From the NCBI GenBank assembly GCA_028877195.1, contig JAPPIL010000021.1:1-9963 (forward strand): DNA of 9,963 nt. Direction: 5' to 3'. Each line of letters begins with the position of its first letter. Positions within the stretch are counted from its first letter, which is position 1. Below, in pieces: positions 5,594 to 9,963 of the stretch. The position numbers and the translations under genes are program-made. This stretch comes from Pseudomonadota bacterium (GTDB taxonomy: Bacteria > Bdellovibrionota_B > Oligoflexia > Oligoflexales > JAPPIL01). The notes under the pieces were generated by a model. The model did not search any database and was not told the DNA's origin. It was given only the letters and a program-made list of their open reading frames with translations.

Positions 5594-6517
5594 ATGCCAC
5601 CACACACCGTTGATAGCCCGACACCTTCCACTCCAGGCAGCGCTCCACGTAATGCTTCCAGCGCATCTAGTCAGCCACGATCCTCTGTTCAGCAGGCGAG
5701 CAAGCAGTGCGGTGTTCATCCTGATACTTGTGTTATCGCCATCGCTAGCGGCAAGGGTGGGGTAGGCAAGACGACTACTGCCGTTAATCTCGGATTTGCT
5801 CTGTCAGATAAGGGGTTTAAGGTTGGAATCCTTGATGCTGATCTTTTTGGGCCGTCGATTCCACTGCTTGTGTCCCGCACCGAACCGATTGAACATCCAC
5901 GTGCGACCGATGTCGTTGTGCCACCAACGTTTGCGGGGGTGAAGGTAATTTCCATCGCCATGTTTCAGAAAAAACAAAGCCCGAATGTCTGGCGCGGCCC
6001 GATGGCTGGCTCAATGGTCAAACAATTCTTCACCAATGTGCAGTGGGGTGAGCTTGATTACTTGCTGATCGACTACCCACCTGGCACATCAGATATTCAG
6101 CTGACTTTATCGCAAGTCGCTCGCCTTACGGGGGCAGTGCTCGTTACGACCCCGCAGGATGTTGCCTTGCTTGATGTTGAGAAGGCGATGGCGATGTTGG
6201 CGATGACAAAAGTCCCGATTATCGGCATTATCGAGACGATGAGCCACTTTATCTGCTCAAACTGTCAAACACAGCACTACCTGTTCTTGAGTGGCGGTGG
6301 GGAAAAACTAGCAAAGAAGTATGATGTGCCGATGTTAGCACAAATTCCGATGGAATCACGCATCGCACTGACCAGCGACAGGGGATTGCCGCTGGTGCGG
6401 CGTTTTCCACAAGCTGACGGTGCGGTCGCTTACGTCAAAGCCGCAGAGAGTATTATTTCCAAGACATCAAAGGCAACGGAAGCCAACGATGATAACTTCC
6501 ACTTGCGATGGAAGTAG
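5594..6517 (+). CDS. mrp: Mrp/NBP35-family Fe-S cluster carrier ATPase
   Basis: This 307-residue cytoplasmic P-loop ATPase belongs to the Mrp/ApbC/NBP35 group, which binds a transferable 4Fe-4S cluster at a dimer interface and delivers it to target proteins. Visible motifs: deviant Walker A GKGGVGKTT (53-61), DADLFGPSIP (81-90), switch II DYPPGTSD (160-167) and the cluster-binding pair C221-S-N-C224. Most family members have LPPGTGD and ENMS; here these are YPPGTSD and ETMS, so it is a divergent branch. The usual N-terminal MIP18 (DUF59) domain is absent, replaced by about 40 residues rich in P, S and T. ATG 5594 was chosen; TTG 5582 would add four residues, and neither has a clear ribosome site. 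It is followed after seven bases by the DUF971 gene, a pairing known elsewhere in proteobacteria. Confidence 0.9.
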   Translation: MPPHTVDSPTPSTPGSAPRNASSASSQPRSSVQQASKQCGVHPDTCVIAIASGKGGVGKTTTAVNLGFALSDKGFKVGILDADLFGPSIPLLVSRTEPIEHPRATDVVVPPTFAGVKVISIAMFQKKQSPNVWRGPMAGSMVKQFFTNVQWGELDYLLIDYPPGTSDIQLTLSQVARLTGAVLVTTPQDVALLDVEKAMAMLAMTKVPIIGIIETMSHFICSNCQTQHYLFLSGGGEKLAKKYDVPMLAQIPMESRIALTSDRGLPLVRRFPQADGAVAYVKAAESIISKTSKATEANDDNFHLRWK

Positions 6518-6524
6518 GGTGATT

Positions 6525-6794
6525 ATGAGCGTAGCAAAGCACATCAGTCAAGTTGATGACCGCACGCTAAAGATCGTTTGGGATGACGGTAAAGAGAGTA
6601 TTTATGATGTCTTATCCCTACGACGTAATTGCCCATGCGCTGAATGCACTAACGGCAACAGGGGAACAGTTGATGATTCCGTGCGTCCTGTTGAAATAAA
6701 ATCCGTTGGTCGGTATGCGCTGCAAATCTCTTTTACTGATGGACATCGCACGGGCATATACTCATTTGCGAATTTGAGGAAAACTTCGGCCTAA
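6525..6794 (+). CDS. DUF971 family protein
   Basis: An 89-residue protein matching DUF971, the domain that also forms the N-terminus of gamma-butyrobetaine hydroxylase-like proteins. The family core is visible: LKIVWDDGKESIYDVLSLRRNCPCAEC, with C36, C38 and C41 forming a likely metal site, then a conserved VGRYALQISFTDGHRTGIYSF strand pattern (64-84). DUF971 genes are often next to or fused with mrp-type genes, which suggests a role in Fe-S or metal handling; this is association, not proof. ATG 6525 is chosen because it follows tagggtga and lies seven bases after the mrp stop codon. The gene is the second of a three-gene operon and lies 22 bases before the next start. Confidence 0.88.
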   Translation: MSVAKHISQVDDRTLKIVWDDGKESIYDVLSLRRNCPCAECTNGNRGTVDDSVRPVEIKSVGRYALQISFTDGHRTGIYSFANLRKTSA

Positions 6795-6816
6795 CTCAAC
6801 TTTGAGAGCTGATGAT

Positions 6817-9024
6817 ATGCGTGCCATCTATCTGTTGTGTGCCACCTTTCCCTGCGCACTGTTAGCTGACGACACTCTTAATCTTAAGCAGTTGTCGCCG
6901 CGCTTTTCCTTGCGGGTGCTACAAAAAATCTGTAGCCACCCAGTTCTTAAAGCAAAGAACGCCAACGCCTACACCGATACTGGCAGGGTAAATAAGTTGA
7001 AGGACAATCTCCGCTTGGAGATGCGTTCCCACATGCTCGACCGCTCGCTGGAACTGGAGAAGAGCATGGTCTATTTTTACTCACATAAAGTGCTGCCTGC
7101 GAGCGAGTTCCCGCACCACTGCTCACGAGCGCGAGCTGCTGACTGGTCGCAAGCTTTAGATAAGTATCAAAAACTCCAAGCGTTGCGTGAACATCTGCGC
7201 AACACTATCCACCTGCGCTGGCGAGAAAATATGCGCACGCTACTGAAGGCATCTTATGAGACAATGTTTATCAAACAAATTTTGCTTGGCAGTCTGCTGC
7301 GCATTCCTAATCGCCGCAACTGGCAACGACCGCCGTTTTGGGAGCAGCAAACTGACCAGATAAAGGTCTTGTCTTTCCCGCCTATCTATCCTATTTCATT
7401 GGCTAAAATGCAGTTTGGTTATCCACAAGAGCGTCTTCAGAGTCTGCACGCACAGTTTCCGATTTTGCGCTGGCGAGACATGGAACATCTCGGCACTCAC
7501 GGTGAAATGTTAGATCAGCGTTTGTTCAAGGCGGCATTCGTCGATGTGCGACATGGTGGCAGTATTTTGGCGCGCTTAAAAGATGACTTTAGGCATAAAC
7601 TTGCGCCGCTTATCGCCCTTGCTGACAAGGCGCAAAACGAGGTGCAAGCGATCAAGATCAATACAGTCGCAAACAATGGTCTGGTGCTTGATAGGAAGCA
7701 GATCGCAAACTTGCGGGCTTTACAGCTTTACTTTATCGCCTACTTCGCTAACGACATTGAGTCGTATGTCAACGCTCTTGATGACGCAACGTTAGCGAAA
7801 GTTGCACGTATTACCGACCAGTTTTATGTTGACTGGGCATTGACGCAAGCCAAGGTGCGCACAGGTGCATGTGAAGACGAAGACTATAAGATTGAGGAAT
7901 ATCGTGCCCTGCTTTGGTCATTGCTTAAGAGTTATGACAAGGAGGAGGGGATGGACTTGCTTGCTGCCTTCTGTCATCACAGTTGGACGCGCTCAAAGGT
8001 TAAGATGTTGGAATCAGGCTCACAAGCGCTTTACGGGGCTCTGTTTGTCGCAGGCATCTTGTCCCGTAAACTGCGCCCTGCGGCGAGAGTGCTTGCACCT
8101 GCAACGGCAGCTTTTTCTTTTGTGTTACGAAGTGCCAAAGGCATCAATACTCTTCGTGCCGAGCGTGCGTTGATGTTATTGGATAAGCGGCAAGAAGACG
8201 ATCGCATCTATGCAAATGGCTTAAATGTCATCGCTATTCCTGCCACTATTGTTGGTTTACACTTTGGTAGTAAGGCGATTGTCAACGCAGGTGCTTGGAG
8301 GTTTTTTATACCTTTTCGTGGCTGGAGCAAGGAAGTAAGTGTTCATGCGAGCACTAGTTTCGTTGTGTCCCGCTACACAGATTTTCGCTCGCACGTTGAC
8401 CATAAGCTTAATCCGATCAAGACGAAAAACTTTTGGTTGAACAGCGCCGATAATGTGCTCGGTTTGCTGATGGGCGGGCATGCGTTGATCGCTTCTGGTA
8501 AAGGTGGGTTGATGAGCAAGCTGCATGCTACAGCGTTATTTTCGCTCACCTATGCACTGTTCAATGTTTATGTGCAGAATATTGCCTACCTGATGTTCAG
8601 GGATGATACTACCCCTGCTAACCATAAGTTCAACAATCTTTGGGGGACGTTTCATTCAGGGCCACGCAATGTGTTAGAGTGGTCGCTATTCTGGCAAATA
8701 CATAAGTTTATCCCTAATAACGCCGCGGCATCAGCATTTACCAGTGCCTATAAGGTGGTTGACAGTGTGCAGAAGAAGACTTGGTATGCGGTCGCAAAGC
8801 TTTCGTATTTGAAGGAAGACAAGAACTTTAGCGAATCTCTTCTCCATCTGCCAGACTATAGTAAGTTGCTAAAAGGCATCCATATTCCTAAAGACCAAGA
8901 ACTTCCCTCGCTGGCTGAAATCAATTCATTGCGTGAACTGATGCATGCTTACGCTGATAAGGACAGCCCCTTACGAGTATTGGTAGATGTTGAGGCGTTG
9001 CTTATGCAACAAAGCCACAAATAG
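6817..9024 (+). CDS. Large exported/membrane protein of unknown function
   Basis: A 735-residue protein not matching any family I know. ATG 6817 is preceded by gagag eight bases upstream and starts MRAIYLLCATFPCALLA, a probable signal peptide cleaved after A17; a TTG at 6802 would spoil this. Residues 20-395 are mostly charged and helical, with basic patches such as LRNTIHLRWRENMR (about 127-140). Residues 400-595 contain several hydrophobic segments (about 404-415, 424-438, 468-485, 546-560, 571-592), so the protein is probably anchored in the inner membrane or associated with it. The C-terminal 130 residues are soluble. It follows DUF971 by 22 bases and is almost certainly co-transcribed with mrp. 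The 3' end includes ttatgcaacaaagcc, also found at 40-54. Its partnership with two Fe-S-type cytoplasmic proteins is unexplained. Confidence 0.85.
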   Translation: MRAIYLLCATFPCALLADDTLNLKQLSPRFSLRVLQKICSHPVLKAKNANAYTDTGRVNKLKDNLRLEMRSHMLDRSLELEKSMVYFYSHKVLPASEFPHHCSRARAADWSQALDKYQKLQALREHLRNTIHLRWRENMRTLLKASYETMFIKQILLGSLLRIPNRRNWQRPPFWEQQTDQIKVLSFPPIYPISLAKMQFGYPQERLQSLHAQFPILRWRDMEHLGTHGEMLDQRLFKAAFVDVRHGGSILARLKDDFRHKLAPLIALADKAQNEVQAIKINTVANNGLVLDRKQIANLRALQLYFIAYFANDIESYVNALDDATLAKVARITDQFYVDWALTQAKVRTGACEDEDYKIEEYRALLWSLLKSYDKEEGMDLLAAFCHHSWTRSKVKMLESGSQALYGALFVAGILSRKLRPAARVLAPATAAFSFVLRSAKGINTLRAERALMLLDKRQEDDRIYANGLNVIAIPATIVGLHFGSKAIVNAGAWRFFIPFRGWSKEVSVHASTSFVVSRYTDFRSHVDHKLNPIKTKNFWLNSADNVLGLLMGGHALIASGKGGLMSKLHATALFSLTYALFNVYVQNIAYLMFRDDTTPANHKFNNLWGTFHSGPRNVLEWSLFWQIHKFIPNNAAASAFTSAYKVVDSVQKKTWYAVAKLSYLKEDKNFSESLLHLPDYSKLLKGIHIPKDQELPSLAEINSLRELMHAYADKDSPLRVLVDVEALLMQQSHK

Positions 9025-9029
9025 CCCTA

Positions 9030-9323
9030 TTATTCAGCCTTAACAGTCGTCGGCAAATCTGCCGTGTAAAACTCTTCCATATTGGCATCTGTTGTGCCTG
9101 TGCCAGCAAAGAAGGCTGGTTCGGGGGCTAGACGATCAGCATGATAACTTCCATGTGCCCAATCAGTCGCTACATCAACTAAAAAGTGTTCCCTCGTTTT
9201 TTTGAAACCAGCAGGGACTTCATCTTCGCCGTCTTTAACTTTATCTTCAGCTTGGTCGTAGTAGCTAACATCGTATTCGGTATCCGCACAGGTCTTATTG
9301 TAATCTTCGTCTTCGTCTATCTC
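9030..9323 (-). pseudogene. Downstream part of the same gene after the in-frame TGA
   Basis: Directly after the TGA at 9326-9324 the same frame stays open for 97 codons to TAA at 9032-9030: EIDEDEDYNKTCADTEYDV, a very acidic stretch, then VPAGFKKTREHFLVDVATDW, AHGSYHADRLAPEPAFFAGT and FYTADLPTTVKAE. The composition is coherent and protein-like, with no ribosome site for a separate start. It is best read as the C-terminus of the gene at 9324-9926 separated by a nonsense mutation (for example from TGG or CGA) or a sequencing error. The joined protein would be about 298 residues. Confidence 0.6.
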
Positions 9324-9926
9324 TCATTCATCGAACAGCAATGCATCACCTGTTGCCTTGAAGTGCGCTAACAGCAAGTAGAGCTTGTCCTGCTCACGGT
9401 GATGGTGAGTGCGCAAACCAAGCAGATGTTCCTTATCAGTTCCTGACTTGTATTCAACTATCGCCCCTCGCCAAACAACTGTATCTACATCATTATTTGA
9501 TCCATCATTGGCGACCTTAAAGTTGTATGTAGCCCCAATTTGACGAACATCTGATTGTTTATCTAGGCTGACATACGTGTTGGTGTTCTGTGAATACAGA
9601 TTGATCATTTTGCCCTTAACAGTATCGGCTTCACCATCAGTCTTGGCTATCGTCCCATCTTGAGCCTTGATCTCTCGCCATTCAACAAAACGTGTCCAGT
9701 CGAAAAGCTTATCCTTTCTGCTTACGGCACGATACAAGTCGTAAGTGTCGGTGCTCTCGGTTTTTTGGGGTCTATCGTCGATAAACTGCTCACGCACATT
9801 GCAGTCAAAAAATATCGCCTGCGCATAAACACTGGTAGCTAACGCTAACGCTAGGGACTTGTCGCGATCATCAAGTGCATCGTAGACCTTTCTGTTTGCA
9901 GCATTGTAATTAGGGCGTGTCGCCAT
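9324..9926 (-). CDS. Upstream part of an unknown gene, ended by an in-frame TGA
   Basis: The minus-strand frame from ATG 9926 gives 200 residues ending ATGDALLFDE before TGA (9326-9324); TTG 9938 would add four, and the frame stays open to the window edge without another Met, so the true start may lie outside. A segment DKSLALALATSVYAQA (about 22-37) looks like a signal peptide but is preceded by an unusual acidic stretch, so the annotated start may be wrong or altered. The rest is polar and mixed (SLDKQSDVRQIGATYNF, VVWRGAIVEYKSGTDKE, LRTHHHREQDK), resembling a secreted beta-rich domain; no family recognised. The same frame continues for 97 codons after the TGA. It converges with the 735-residue gene, with five bases between the stop codons. 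Confidence 0.6.
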   Translation of the reverse strand: MATRPNYNAANRKVYDALDDRDKSLALALATSVYAQAIFFDCNVREQFIDDRPQKTESTDTYDLYRAVSRKDKLFDWTRFVEWREIKAQDGTIAKTDGEADTVKGKMINLYSQNTNTYVSLDKQSDVRQIGATYNFKVANDGSNNDVDTVVWRGAIVEYKSGTDKEHLLGLRTHHHREQDKLYLLLAHFKATGDALLFDE

Positions 9927-9963
9927 TTCGCTTAACAAATGTTTGCATGGAGTAATGAGTTTT

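Noticed and set aside
8484..8514. P-loop (SGKGG) in the 735-residue protein
   Set aside because: The motif lacks the GxxxxGK[ST] form, lies between hydrophobic segments and has no Walker B partner.
9020..9031. Small hairpin aatag-cc-ctatt between the converging genes as a terminator
   Set aside because: The stem is only five weak base pairs and no T-run follows on either strand.
9324..9326. Selenocysteine at the in-frame TGA
   Set aside because: No clear SECIS-like hairpin directly after the TGA, the site is in a very acidic segment, and the protein is not a recognised selenoprotein.
9186..9371. Plus-strand open frame of 61 codons
   Set aside because: It lies opposite the minus-strand coding frame, has no ribosome site and no plausible product; it is a shadow.

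Overview
The window looks like a stretch of a proteobacterial chromosome with moderate GC and Shine-Dalgarno-led genes. I cannot place it more precisely: 4-hydroxyphenylpyruvate dioxygenase, an Mrp-type Fe-S ATPase and a DUF971 protein occur in several proteobacterial groups. Only three proteins (Hpd, Mrp, DUF971), one tRNA and two mobile-element remnants are recognisable. The other proteins are exported or membrane proteins of unknown function.

Layout. 1-123: tail of the hpd region, possibly containing the end of an insertion sequence that lies mostly outside the window. 124-1170 (-): hpd, intact, driven by a good sigma70-type promoter at 1278-1306 with a 20-bp perfect palindrome over the expected start point. 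1498-2175 (+): small lipoprotein, followed by a hairpin. 2395-3759 (+): two-membrane-segment coiled-coil protein whose best start (ATG 2414, strong ribosome site) is out of frame by one base. 3822-3895 (+): tRNA-Val(UAC) with its own promoter and no encoded CCA. 4006-4405 (-): decayed C-terminal piece of a large serine recombinase. 4439-4570: four imperfect 33-bp repeats encoding an 11-residue motif. 4696-5196 (+): small secreted cysteine-containing protein. 5206-5460 (+): broken gene, a signal-peptide N-terminus with a lost start codon fused to the C-terminus of an IS3-family transposase, ending at the probable IS end and a strong hairpin. 5594-9024 (+): tight three-gene operon of Mrp ATPase, DUF971 protein and a 735-residue exported/membrane protein of unknown function. 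9030-9926 (-): converging unknown gene interrupted by one in-frame TGA.

Reading as a whole. The hpd gene and the mrp operon look intact. The stretch between them, about 2.4 to 5.5 kb, carries a frameshift, a lost start, a truncated recombinase and a truncated transposase next to a tRNA gene, which fits an old, decaying integrated region. The terminal minus-strand gene has a nonsense codon as well. The least explained intact unit is the mrp-DUF971-735 aa operon, where two cytoplasmic Fe-S-type proteins are co-transcribed with a large exported or membrane protein. I did not find a clear new defence or mobile system. The broken reading frames could partly be sequencing errors, which raw reads would settle.
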